Of a stretch of 64,000 nucleotides of DNA, positions 1 to 8,080 are shown in pieces (positions within the stretch are counted from its first letter, which is position 1; each line of letters begins with the position of its first letter). A program made the translations under genes and the position numbers. The notes beneath the pieces were generated by a model. The model was given only the letters and a program-made list of their open reading frames with translations. It was not told the DNA's origin and did not search any database. The stretch is from Fictibacillus sp. FJAT-27399 (lineage in GTDB: Bacteria > Bacillota > Bacilli > Bacillales > Fictibacillaceae): the NCBI RefSeq assembly GCF_001510655.1, contig NZ_LMVC01000001.1, positions 702,576 through 766,575 on the forward strand, in the 5' to 3' direction.

Positions 1-110
1 CTTGCACCAAAATGTAGGCGTTCACGCCGGTAAGGCTCACCGCACGCCCCGCGGAAAGCGAGCAGCCTGGAACGGAAATCAACAGCTTACAGACTTCTTG
101 GACAGCCCCT
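1..110 (+). repeat. Right end of dispersed Bacillaceae-type repeat (partial copy)
   Basis: The right half of a dispersed repeat is seen. It nearly matches 48464-48574, including the GC-rich core (GGTAAGGCTCACCGCACGCC, then CCGCGGAAAGCGAGCAGCCTGG) and the outer end GGACAGCCCCT. A diverged core copy lies at about 29840-30026. The left part lies outside the window. It sits just beyond the stop of the minus-strand symporter gene, so it may also act in 3' end formation. Confidence 0.8.
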
Positions 111-127
111 CTTTCATTTGTTATATT

Positions 128-1669
128 TTAAGCATTATCTCGGAGACCGATTCCGGTATTGACCTTGACTACGATTTCATCGAATTTGCCATCATCAGAT
201 TTATTAGAGGAAAGAAGGGTACCTGCAATTGCACCAATGAATCCGAGTGGAATTGAAACAATACCCGGATTTGCTAATGGGAAGACAGGTTCCCCGACCA
301 AAATCGCCATCCCTGCTTCTGGAGACCAAACGCTTGGGCTTAGAGCTACTAAAATAAGTGAGCTTAAGAGCCCAACCAGCATTCCAGAAATGGCTCCGGC
401 TGTATTGAAGCGCTTCCAAAATACAGTGAATAATAGAATGGGAAGGTTCGCGCTGGCAGCTACAGCAAAAGCAAGTGAAACGAGAAAAGCTACGTTTAAT
501 TTTTGTGCAAATAACGCGAGGATAATGGACAAGATGGCTACCCCAATGGAAGACCAACGGGCAGCTTTCATCTGTTCTTTTTCAGTGGCTTCGCCTTTCC
601 GTAAGATTTGACTGTAAAAATCATGGGCGAATGCTGAAGCAGCTGAAAGGACTAGACCAGCAACTACTGCCAGAATGGTAGCGAAAGCAACTGCAGATAC
701 AAAAGCAAACAAGAAATCTCCCCCAAGCGCTTTTGCAAGCAGTGGGGCAGCCATATTTCCGGCGGCATTTGCTTTTATGATAGAATCAGTTCCAACGAAA
801 GCAGCAGCTCCAAAACCAAGAAAGATTGTCATAATATAAAAGATACCAATCATCCATGTCGCATAAACGACTGACTTTCTTGCGGTTGGTGCATCCTTTA
901 CAGTAAAAAAGCGAATAAGTATGTGGGGAAGTCCTGCCGTTCCCAGAACGAGTGCCAGATTCAGAGAGATAGTGTCCAGAGGATCTTTGTATTTGTTTCC
1001 TGGATGGAGAAAACTCTCACCTAATGGGGTGGCTGTTTTTATATGTTCAAACATACCCGTGATGCTGTAGCCGAATTTTGCAAATACCATCAGAGAGATA
1101 ATGAAAGTACCTGCCATCAGCAGTACCGCTTTTACAATCTGAACCCAGCTTGTCGCCATCATTCCTCCAAACACCACATAGACTGTCATAAGCACACCAA
1201 CAATTAGAACAGAAGTTGTATACTCTATGTCGAGTAATAAGGTAATCAGCGCGCCCGCACCGACCAATTGAGCAATCATGTAAAAGATTGAAATAGTGAT
1301 GGTGTTTAACGCAGCCACACCCCGGACTTTTTTATCATTAAACCTAGCCGCAATCATATCAGCCATTGTATATTTCCCCAGATTTCTCAAAGGCTCAGCC
1401 ACGAGATAGAGGACAACAAGGTAAGCCACAAGAAAGCCGATGGAATAAAAAAAGCCATCAAAACCCGAAAGTGCAATAGACCCGGCAATCCCGAGGAAAG
1501 ATGCTGCTGACATGTAGTCCCCTGCGATCGCGAAGCCATTCTGCCAGCCTGTCAGTCCACTGCTGGCTGTATAGAAATCATTGGCTGTATTTGTGCGTTT
1601 CGCTGCAAAATAAGTAATCACAAGGGTAAGTGCCACAATTGCTATAAATAGCATAAAAGCTGTATTCAT
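128..1669 (-). CDS. Sodium:solute symporter, cation/acetate (ActP/MctC-like)
   Basis: 513-aa polytopic membrane protein of the SSS family, predicted to import acetate or another short monocarboxylate with Na+ at the plasma membrane. The N-terminus carries the ActP-like pattern ...NDFYTASSGLTGWQNGFAIAG, with SAASFLG just after it, and hydrophobic segments run to the C-terminus (about 13 expected for the family). Length fits the family. The ATG start has AGGAGG upstream, and the gene overlaps the DUF485 gene by 4 nt (ATGA), indicating translational coupling. The acetate specificity is inferred from family resemblance and the DUF485 partner; pyruvate or propionate is possible. Confidence 0.85.
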   Translation of the reverse strand: MNTAFMLFIAIVALTLVITYFAAKRTNTANDFYTASSGLTGWQNGFAIAGDYMSAASFLGIAGSIALSGFDGFFYSIGFLVAYLVVLYLVAEPLRNLGKYTMADMIAARFNDKKVRGVAALNTITISIFYMIAQLVGAGALITLLLDIEYTTSVLIVGVLMTVYVVFGGMMATSWVQIVKAVLLMAGTFIISLMVFAKFGYSITGMFEHIKTATPLGESFLHPGNKYKDPLDTISLNLALVLGTAGLPHILIRFFTVKDAPTARKSVVYATWMIGIFYIMTIFLGFGAAAFVGTDSIIKANAAGNMAAPLLAKALGGDFLFAFVSAVAFATILAVVAGLVLSAASAFAHDFYSQILRKGEATEKEQMKAARWSSIGVAILSIILALFAQKLNVAFLVSLAFAVAASANLPILLFTVFWKRFNTAGAISGMLVGLLSSLILVALSPSVWSPEAGMAILVGEPVFPLANPGIVSIPLGFIGAIAGTLLSSNKSDDGKFDEIVVKVNTGIGLRDNA

Positions 1670-2004
1670 TTTCTGTCAGCCTCCTTTAAAGACTGACGTA
1701 TAATCTCATCTGCTTGTTTGTCAAAAGCAACCGCTCGTTTAGAATAAAGGCTGCATAATACCCATGTCATAATAAATTGTGAAAAAGCAAAAACCCAGGC
1801 CCAGCTAATTTCACCGAATGCAGAAGTATTAAGAATTGTAGAGTATGAGGTCATGATAGGGAGAGTAAAATAAAAAACAAAGAAGAAAATGGACATCGGA
1901 AGAAGAAATTTCTTTTTTGCTTGAAGTAATTGTTTAAAGGACGCAGAAGAAGCAATCTTGGAATAATTAATATTTTTGTTTTCAGATTTTTTCTCTGCTA
2001 ACAC
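1666..2004 (-). CDS. DUF485 small membrane protein, symporter partner
   Basis: About 112-aa protein with two hydrophobic segments (FLLPMSIFFFVFYFTLPI and AWVFAFSQFIMTWVLCSLY) typical of DUF485, the family that precedes ActP-type symporters and is thought to be an accessory membrane protein. I place the start at a GTG (2004) because AGGAGGGG lies 5 nt upstream; a further-upstream GTG at 2055 adds 17 residues but has no comparable site. The stop overlaps the symporter start. The function of DUF485 itself is unknown. Confidence 0.8.
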   Translation of the reverse strand: MLAEKKSENKNINYSKIASSASFKQLLQAKKKFLLPMSIFFFVFYFTLPIMTSYSTILNTSAFGEISWAWVFAFSQFIMTWVLCSLYSKRAVAFDKQADEIIRQSLKEADRK

Positions 2005-2224
2005 TCTATCCCCTCCTGAGCCTGAGCGGGTATATTGTTTAACATCATGCAACACTCCTTTTTGTTTTTTTCTGAAAATTAAATCATTTCCATTATATAA
2101 AAATTACGGCTTATTATCTAGCTTTTTAAAAGATATAAGTTGATGTTAGCTTAAGGTTATAGTATTTTTAGGATATTTACCTTACATATACATAGGAAGA
2201 AGGAAAGAAGGATGGTGAGAAGCA

Positions 2225-2905
2225 TTGAGCTTGATTTTAATTAAACTTGGCATTTCGGCATTTCTTGGATTAGTTATCGGTCTCGAGCGAGAGCTTAAGC
2301 GAAAACCTGTCGGGTTAAAGACCTGTTTGGTGATTTCAATCAGCAGCTGCTTATTAACGATCGTTTCCATCGAGTCAGCGAAGAGCTTCTCTGAATTAAC
2401 CGGGCGAACGATGATGGACCCAATGCGTCTGGCTGCACAGGTCGTAAGCGGGATCGGTTTTCTTGGAGCAGGGGTGATATTACGGAGAAGCAATGATGTA
2501 ATTTCCGGACTGACTACAGCTGCAATGATTTGGGGAGCATCCGGGCTGGGAATAGCATCAGGTGCAGGTTTCTATTTAGAAGCAGCAGCTGGAGCTCTTA
2601 TGATCCTAATCAGTGTTGAGTTAATTCCAATGATCATGAAATGGATGGGCCCAAAAACGCTGAGAGAAAAAGAAGCCCGTGTTCGCATTATTGTGCCGGA
2701 TGGATGGAACATGACTGAGATGGTAAAAGAAATCAAACAAAAACAATTAAAGATCCTGAATGTTCGAGTGAAGGACCTGGACAATGGCACAAGTAAAATG
2801 GAGCTTACCTTGAGCATTTATGAAAAAAGATATACAACTGACATTTATTATGATATTAAAGAGATAAAAGGAGTTCAAAACGTAGAAATTGAAACGTTGA
2901 GCTAA
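2225..2905 (+). CDS. MgtC/SapB family membrane protein
   Basis: 226 aa with TTG start (GGTGAG upstream). The N-terminal two thirds is the hydrophobic MgtC/SapB domain, with GLVIGLERELKRKPVGLKT and GIGFLGAGVILR, both conserved in the family. The C-terminal part (about residues 150-226) is a soluble alpha/beta segment resembling the ACT-like tail seen in many MgtC proteins. The family is linked to Mg2+ limitation and membrane physiology; the molecular role is not settled. No Mg2+ riboswitch is visible upstream. It is divergent from DUF485-actP across about 220 bp. Confidence 0.85.
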   Translation: MSLILIKLGISAFLGLVIGLERELKRKPVGLKTCLVISISSCLLTIVSIESAKSFSELTGRTMMDPMRLAAQVVSGIGFLGAGVILRRSNDVISGLTTAAMIWGASGLGIASGAGFYLEAAAGALMILISVELIPMIMKWMGPKTLREKEARVRIIVPDGWNMTEMVKEIKQKQLKILNVRVKDLDNGTSKMELTLSIYEKRYTTDIYYDIKEIKGVQNVEIETLS

Positions 2906-2927
2906 CTTCATAAAAGGGGCCCTGTGA

Positions 2928-3506
2928 ATGAAGGCGTTAGTGATTGTAGATTATACCTATGATTTTGTAGCAGACGATGGAAAGCTGACTTGCGGAGTTC
3001 CAGGTCAGTCCATAGAAAAAAGGATTACAACAATAACAAAACATTTCATTGAACAAAAGGATTTTGTTGTTTTTGCTGTTGATCTCCACGAAGAAGAAGA
3101 TTCTTATCATCCAGAGACCCGCCTGTTTCCATCTCATAACATCAGAGGAACGAAAGGCCGGGAGCAATATGGAAAACTTGGTGAACTTGCTGATTCTCTA
3201 ACTGCACAGGAAAAAATCAACATTTACTGGATGGATAAAACACGATACAGTGCGTTTGCGGGTACCAATCTGGATCTTAAACTTAGAGAACGAAACATTA
3301 CAGAGCTCCATCTCGTTGGAGTATGTTCTGACATCTGTGTTCTTCATACAGCTATTGATGCTTACAATAAGGGCTATAAAATTGTGATTCACGAGGATGC
3401 TGTGCAAAGTTTTAATTCGGAAGGGCACCAATGGGCACTCCAGCATTTTACAAACGTTTTAGGCGCAAAGGTAATTAAGGACAGCCAATTTACTTCAATA
3501 TTTTGA
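2928..3506 (+). CDS. pncA: Nicotinamidase (isochorismatase-fold cysteine hydrolase)
   Basis: 192 aa. It hydrolyses nicotinamide to nicotinate plus ammonia in NAD salvage. The catalytic triad is visible as Asp8 (IVDYT), Lys104 (WMDKTRYSAF) and Cys133 (GVCSDIC), with the metal-binding set Asp52/His54/His61 (VDLHEEEDSYH). The sequence closely follows what I recall of B. subtilis PncA (YueJ). It starts 22 nt after the MgtC gene, so the two are probably cotranscribed. It complements nadE at 23.8 kb in the same pathway. Confidence 0.92.
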   Translation: MKALVIVDYTYDFVADDGKLTCGVPGQSIEKRITTITKHFIEQKDFVVFAVDLHEEEDSYHPETRLFPSHNIRGTKGREQYGKLGELADSLTAQEKINIYWMDKTRYSAFAGTNLDLKLRERNITELHLVGVCSDICVLHTAIDAYNKGYKIVIHEDAVQSFNSEGHQWALQHFTNVLGAKVIKDSQFTSIF

Positions 3507-3513
3507 TTCGTAG

Positions 3514-3541
3514 GAAGGCGGGCGGCCAGCTCCGCCTTTTT
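3514..3541 (+). terminator. Rho-independent terminator after pncA
   Basis: GGCGG/CCGCC-type hairpin followed by a short T run, just after the pncA stop. Confidence 0.6.
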
Positions 3542-3582
3542 AATTGTCTCAAGCCACAAGATCATATGGAAGGAATGATCAC

Positions 3583-4233
3583 ATGCCAAAAACAGCATTG
3601 ATTGCGGGAGCAACCGGTTTGGTAGGAAAAGAACTTCTCCGGCTGCTTGTCAGCAGTGATGACTATGATCAAGTCATCGTGTTAACAAGAAATGAAACAG
3701 GCGTTCATCATAAAAAACTCATCGAAAAGCAGTTTAATTTTGACGAACTTCCATCCTATCAGCAATTTTTTACGGCAGATGATATCTTTTGCTGTTTAGG
3801 GACGACGATAAAAAAGGCCAAAACGAAAGAAGCCTTTCGAAAAGTTGATTTTGAGTATCCCGTGATGATGTCTCAGTTTGCCGCAGAACATGGTGCTTCG
3901 CGCTTTCTCGTAATCTCTGCCATAGGTGCCAAGCCAGATTCCAGGTTTTTTTACAGCAGTGTAAAAGGAGAAATGGAACAAGCCGTAAGGAAAGCAATTC
4001 TTCCTTGTGTTGGAATCTTCCGCCCTTCACTTTTAACAGGGAACCGTGAGGAGTCGAGGACGGGAGAAAAAGCAGGAGAATGGCTCGCCAACTCTTTATC
4101 TTTTCTGTTCAAAGGGAAACTTCGAAAGTATCTGCCTGTTTCCGGGAATTTGGTTGCGCGTTCCATGTACGAGTTTGCTCAAGCGAATATAAAAGGTAAT
4201 ACTGTAATTGAATCAGAAGAGATGGCAAAGTAA
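3583..4233 (+). CDS. NAD(P)H-binding oxidoreductase (HTATIP2/atypical SDR type)
   Basis: 216-aa Rossmann-fold protein. The N-terminal dinucleotide motif is GATGLVGKELL, and later signatures are CCLGTTIKKAKTKEAFRKVD and YSSVKGEME, where a Tyr-x3-Lys pair sits at the SDR active-site position. It resembles the atypical SDRs annotated as NAD(P)H-binding or HTATIP2-like proteins; the substrate is unknown. The ATG at 3583 is preferred over the open frame from 3544 because GGAAGGA lies upstream at a good distance. Confidence 0.8.
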   Translation: MPKTALIAGATGLVGKELLRLLVSSDDYDQVIVLTRNETGVHHKKLIEKQFNFDELPSYQQFFTADDIFCCLGTTIKKAKTKEAFRKVDFEYPVMMSQFAAEHGASRFLVISAIGAKPDSRFFYSSVKGEMEQAVRKAILPCVGIFRPSLLTGNREESRTGEKAGEWLANSLSFLFKGKLRKYLPVSGNLVARSMYEFAQANIKGNTVIESEEMAK

Positions 4234-4310
4234 AAGGTACAAGATAAATGAGTTTATTCCATCAACGGAATCAGCTATAATTAGTGTACAAATCTATTTG
4301 GAGGGATATA

Positions 4311-4742
4311 ATGAACGCTTACGAAGAATACATGAGACAGATGGCTCAGCCGATGAGAAATGAGCTTACAAATGCAGGGTTTAGTGAACTGACAACACCA
4401 GAAGAAGTTGATCATTTTATGGAGAATACGGAAGGAACTTCTCTCGTTTTTATTAATTCAGTATGCGGATGTGCTGCTGGATTGGCCAGGCCTTCTGCGA
4501 TCTACTCTTTGAATCATTCAGCAAAACCGGATAACATTGTTACAGTTTTTGCAGGTCAGGATAAAGAAGCAACAGCAAGGATGAGAGATTATTTTGAAGG
4601 TTACCCTCCTTCTTCACCTTCCATGGCACTTTTAAAGGGAAAAGAAGTGGTGCATTTTATCCATCGTCACGATATTGAGAACCACAGCGCAGAAGAAATT
4701 GTAGATAATCTTGTAACCGCCTATGATAAAAATAATAAATAA
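4311..4742 (+). CDS. brxA: Bacilliredoxin BrxA (YphP type)
   Basis: 143 aa of the BrxA/BrxB family, thioredoxin-fold enzymes that remove bacillithiol from S-bacillithiolated proteins. The CGC motif Cys52-Gly53-Cys54 lies in NSVCGCAAGLARP, and the family blocks VTVFAGQDKEATA and PPSSPSMALLKGKEVVHF are intact. The AYEEYMRQ start and the GLARP block favour BrxA over BrxB. The start is set by GGAGGG 6 nt upstream of ATG 4311. Confidence 0.93.
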   Translation: MNAYEEYMRQMAQPMRNELTNAGFSELTTPEEVDHFMENTEGTSLVFINSVCGCAAGLARPSAIYSLNHSAKPDNIVTVFAGQDKEATARMRDYFEGYPPSSPSMALLKGKEVVHFIHRHDIENHSAEEIVDNLVTAYDKNNK

Positions 4743-4743
4743 T

Positions 4744-4772
4744 AAAAAGAACTCATTTTGAGTTCTTTTTTT
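4744..4772 (+). terminator. Rho-independent terminator after brxA
   Basis: AAGAACTC/GAGTTCTT stem followed by a T run. Confidence 0.85.
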
Positions 4773-4826
4773 GTGCGAAAAAACAACAATCTCACAACTA
4801 ATTTTGAGAAAATATTCAGAAAACAA

Positions 4827-4889
4827 TTGCCATTTTTATTCTCATGTCATATAGTATATCTAATGATGTTAGAAAACATGACATGAGAA
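4827..4889 (+). promoter_or_regulatory. amt promoter with paired GlnR/TnrA-like boxes
   Basis: A promoter is seen: TTGCCA (4827-4832), 17-bp spacer, TATAGT (4850-4855). TGTTAGAAAACATGACA at 4867-4883 matches the GlnR/TnrA consensus TGTNANAWWWTNTNACA at all but one fixed position. A weaker inverted half (TGTCATATAGTATATCT, 4845-4861) overlaps the -10. The arms 4839-4850 and 4878-4889 form a perfect 12-bp inverted repeat. Boxes over and downstream of the -10 suggest repression (GlnR-like) rather than the upstream TnrA activation known for B. subtilis nrgAB. This is inference. Confidence 0.6.
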
Positions 4890-4904
4890 GGGTGGAGAGA
4901 TAAC

Positions 4905-6197
4905 ATGAAAGAAAGTACGGTATTGATGTTCATTGATTCTTTATGGGTAATGGTTGCTGCAATTTTAGTAATTGGAATGCAAGCTGGATTCGCACTTTTA
5001 GAAGCAGGATCCACCCGAATGAAAAATTCGGGTCATGTTGCAGGAAAACAGATATTAAGTTTTGCTATTGCTACAATTGCCTTTTGGGCAGCTGGCTTTG
5101 GCATTACCTTTGGGGAAGGGAACAGCTTTTTAGGAACGACGGGCTGGCTCTTGCACGGTGACAGCAAAACGTTTAATTCCTTGTCCTGGGCCAATGTTCC
5201 GCTTTCTCTTAAATTTTTATTTCAACTCGCATTTGTAGGTGTTTCATTGGCAATCGCATGGGGAGGATTTGCTGAGCGGGCAAAACTATCCGTCTATTTT
5301 ATCTTCGGAACAGTGTTTACTGTTTTGATTTATCCGATCATCGGCCATTGGGTTTGGGGAGGAGGATGGCTTGGGAAAATGGGCATGCAGGATTTTGCTG
5401 GATCAACTGTCGTCCATCTTCAAGGTGCGATCGCTGCACTTGTAGCTACATTGCTTTTAGGTCCTCGAATTGGAAAATTCAATAAAGATCGCACACCAAA
5501 TCTCATCCCTGGCCATAATCAGGTCTACACTGTTCTTGGAGGCATCATCCTGTGGATTGGCTGGTTTGGATTCAATGCGGGAAGCACAATGGGGACAGCG
5601 GATGGATTCTTCGGTTATATCGCTTTAACAACCAACCTTGCCGCAGCAGCTGGCGCAATCGGCGCTATTCTGACTTCAAAACTATTAACAGGAAAAGCGG
5701 ATATTCCTGCAATGGTAAACGGGGTGCTCGCAGCATTAGTTGCCATTACGGCTGCTTGCGCTTTTGTGGAAGCATGGGCAGCAATCGTGATCGGTGCTTT
5801 CGCGGGAGCATTTACATTCTGGACTTCTATATATTTTGAGAGAAAAGGTATTGATGACCCGATCTATGCTTTTTCGGTTCATGGTATCGCTGGAATCATC
5901 GGAACGATCTCAACCGGCTTTTTCGCATCGCCGCGCCTAGTAGAGCAAACTGGTGTCGGAAAGGCAGGTCTTTTTTATGGCGGCGGAGTTCATCAGCTTT
6001 TCGTTCAGACAGTAGGAGTAATTGGTGCGGCTGGATATGTAGCTATCGTTTCTTTTATTCTATTATTTGCATTGAAGAAACTTTTCGGATTAAGGGTTAC
6101 CCCTGAGCAGGAAATTTCAGGCCTTGATATCAGTGAACATGGTTCCTATGGATACCCTGAGCATTTAGATCCGGCAATTACTCAGAAAGCCAACTGA
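4905..6197 (+). CDS. amt: Ammonium transporter (Amt/AmtB family)
   Basis: 430-aa polytopic protein of the Amt/Mep/Rh family that conducts ammonium across the membrane. Family blocks include AGFALLEAGSTRMKN, GGFAERAK, VHLQGAIAALVAT (first pore His region) and FSVHGIAGIIGT (second pore His). The start has GGTGGAGAG upstream. It is not followed by a PII gene, unlike nrgA-nrgB; two unusual genes follow within a few bases (see next entries). Regulation is probably by nitrogen status through the upstream boxes. Confidence 0.93.
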   Translation: MKESTVLMFIDSLWVMVAAILVIGMQAGFALLEAGSTRMKNSGHVAGKQILSFAIATIAFWAAGFGITFGEGNSFLGTTGWLLHGDSKTFNSLSWANVPLSLKFLFQLAFVGVSLAIAWGGFAERAKLSVYFIFGTVFTVLIYPIIGHWVWGGGWLGKMGMQDFAGSTVVHLQGAIAALVATLLLGPRIGKFNKDRTPNLIPGHNQVYTVLGGIILWIGWFGFNAGSTMGTADGFFGYIALTTNLAAAAGAIGAILTSKLLTGKADIPAMVNGVLAALVAITAACAFVEAWAAIVIGAFAGAFTFWTSIYFERKGIDDPIYAFSVHGIAGIIGTISTGFFASPRLVEQTGVGKAGLFYGGGVHQLFVQTVGVIGAAGYVAIVSFILLFALKKLFGLRVTPEQEISGLDISEHGSYGYPEHLDPAITQKAN

Positions 6198-6202
6198 TTC
6201 TT

Positions 6203-7315
6203 ATGCTTAATCTTTTTGATGAATCGAAATACCAAGACGTGGTGACAGTTCATGAGATGAAAGAACGAGTGAAAAAAGCTGCTGCACTGGAGGAACTTAG
6301 GGAGATTCATGAGGAGATCATTCCGTTTATTCAAGGGCTGGAAGCTTCTGGTCTCTCTATTAATAACAGATACAATTCACTGAACGATATTCACGATGTT
6401 TTAACCCGTAAGGCTGTTTCGTTTGCTTACGATACAACAAGAGAGACTATAGGAACAGCCCCTGGAGAAAGATATTGCTTCTTCAGTATGGGATCGAGTG
6501 CACGACACGAACAAACGATATGGACAGATCAGGATAATGGGCTAATCTATCAGACTGGTCATGAAGATAAAAGAGCGGTTGAGGCCTTTACTGAAGAATT
6601 TTCGCGAACGGCTGTCCATTATTTAGCTGAAGTAGGCTATCCCTTATGCCAGGGAAACGTGATGGCGTCCAACCTTCGATGGAGGAATAGTGATGAGGGG
6701 TGGAAAGATCAGCTATCCTCCTATTTAAATAAAGGATCAGAAGATGATTTGAAATACATGATGATCATGCTGGATACAAAGCCTGTTTATGGCCTCCCTG
6801 CACTTCTGTATCGCTTAAGGGAATGGATTGTCCAGGAAATACGCCAGCGTCCGTTTATCCTCAAAAAAATGGTAGAACTCGTAACTTCACACGAAATACC
6901 GATTAATATGTTCGGAATGATCTTTACAGAACGCTGGGGGAAATATGCAGGGCGCTTCGACTTGAAACAAGGAGTATTCGCTCCGTTTACCAATAACATT
7001 AAATTGTTGTCGTTGTTGTATGGAGAAGGCGCTCAGTCTACAAGAGAACGAATCTTCGGTCTGAACGAGAAAGGCTGTTTTTCCTCTTTACAGATGGATG
7101 AATGCGTTGCGGCTTATGATTTTCTATTGGAACTGCGGTTAGCTCACTCGATTGATCTGAAGGAAATGGATGATAGACTTGATTATCATTTATGGTTGAC
7201 TACTATGGATTCTAAAGCGGCTCAGCAGCTTAAACGCACAATGAAACTGACCAAACTGATACAAAAACAGATCAAAAAGAGAGGAACAAGTTTTGAACAA
7301 TCAGCCGGGATCTGA
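6203..7315 (+). CDS. DUF294 / GlnD-like nucleotidyltransferase
   Basis: 370 aa. An N-terminal helical region (about 1-90) is followed by a nucleotidyltransferase core with GSSAR (97-101) and TDQDN (108-112), the G-S-x-A-R ... D-x-D arrangement of GlnD-like DUF294 enzymes, and then the DUF294 C-terminal domain (about 190-345). No CBS or cyclic-nucleotide domain is present, unlike many homologues. It starts 6 nt after amt, with no strong ribosome site, so coupling to amt translation is likely. GlnD transfers UMP to PII; here the acceptor is unknown. An internal start at Met19 cannot be excluded. Confidence 0.8.
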   Translation: MLNLFDESKYQDVVTVHEMKERVKKAAALEELREIHEEIIPFIQGLEASGLSINNRYNSLNDIHDVLTRKAVSFAYDTTRETIGTAPGERYCFFSMGSSARHEQTIWTDQDNGLIYQTGHEDKRAVEAFTEEFSRTAVHYLAEVGYPLCQGNVMASNLRWRNSDEGWKDQLSSYLNKGSEDDLKYMMIMLDTKPVYGLPALLYRLREWIVQEIRQRPFILKKMVELVTSHEIPINMFGMIFTERWGKYAGRFDLKQGVFAPFTNNIKLLSLLYGEGAQSTRERIFGLNEKGCFSSLQMDECVAAYDFLLELRLAHSIDLKEMDDRLDYHLWLTTMDSKAAQQLKRTMKLTKLIQKQIKKRGTSFEQSAGI

Positions 7316-8030
7316 AAGAAATCTAAAGTATATTATGCATAGATTATTCAATCTTGGATTGAATCGGGAAGAAGTCCCTCCTGGAAATCCTGGTTCCTTT
7401 CAGCATGAAGCCTGGATAAGAAAAATCCTGAAAGAGAAAGCTTCCAAACGAGCCGATTTAAAAACAAAGCTGGATGACGTTCTATTTATTATTCTGGATA
7501 CTGAAACAACAGGTTTCAGGCCGGAACATGGGGATCAAATATTCTCAATTGCCGCCGCAAAGATGAAGAATTCGACGGTTATTGAACAATACCACCAATT
7601 CATTAATCCTTCTGTCAAAATTCCAGACGAGATCAGAAGTTTAACCGGAATCATTGAAGACGATGTGAAGAACGCTCCAACGCTGGATGAGAAAGCGGAA
7701 GAAATCTTTCGCTTTCTCTCGGGCGGAGTGATAATCGGTTATCATATTTCACATGATATAGCTTTTATTAACCATTACTTGTGGAAACGATACCGTTCTT
7801 CATTAAAACAGCCATCACTTGAACTGGCATTGATTACAGAAAAACTTGTAGGTTCATCTGCTTTTCCAACGTTGGACAGTGCATCTTCTTACTTTGACAT
7901 CGATTGCTGCAACAGACATAGTGCTCAAGGAGATGTTTTGATCATGGTTGATCTTTGGAGAAGCCTATTGGACCTTTGCAGAGAAAAAGGTATCGAGACA
8001 CTTGAAGATCTTTACGTTTATATCAAATAA
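7293..8030 (+). CDS. DnaQ-like 3'-5' exonuclease (DEDDh)
   Basis: 245 aa with a TTG start overlapping the DUF294 gene by 23 nt (GAGAGGAAC upstream). After about 60 extra N-terminal residues comes an exonuclease domain with ExoI Asp69-Thr-Glu71 (ILDTETTGF), ExoII Asp155 (GYHISHDIAF) and ExoIII His209...Asp214 (HSAQGD), so all DEDDh residues are present. Homologues include DNA polymerase III epsilon and RNase T-like enzymes; the substrate is unknown. Overlap with a GlnD-like gene next to a transporter suggests a linked job, not replication proofreading. Confidence 0.82.
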   Translation: MNNQPGSERNLKYIMHRLFNLGLNREEVPPGNPGSFQHEAWIRKILKEKASKRADLKTKLDDVLFIILDTETTGFRPEHGDQIFSIAAAKMKNSTVIEQYHQFINPSVKIPDEIRSLTGIIEDDVKNAPTLDEKAEEIFRFLSGGVIIGYHISHDIAFINHYLWKRYRSSLKQPSLELALITEKLVGSSAFPTLDSASSYFDIDCCNRHSAQGDVLIMVDLWRSLLDLCREKGIETLEDLYVYIK

Positions 8031-8039
8031 ATTAAAAAG

Positions 8040-8073
8040 AAAGCGGAGAAAATTTTCTCCGCTTTCTTTTTTT
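8040..8073 (+). terminator. Terminator of the amt-DUF294-exonuclease operon
   Basis: A perfect stem, AAAGCGGAGAAAA/TTTTCTCCGCTTT, is followed by T residues. It closes the three-gene operon. Confidence 0.9.
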
Positions 8074-8080
8074 AATATTC

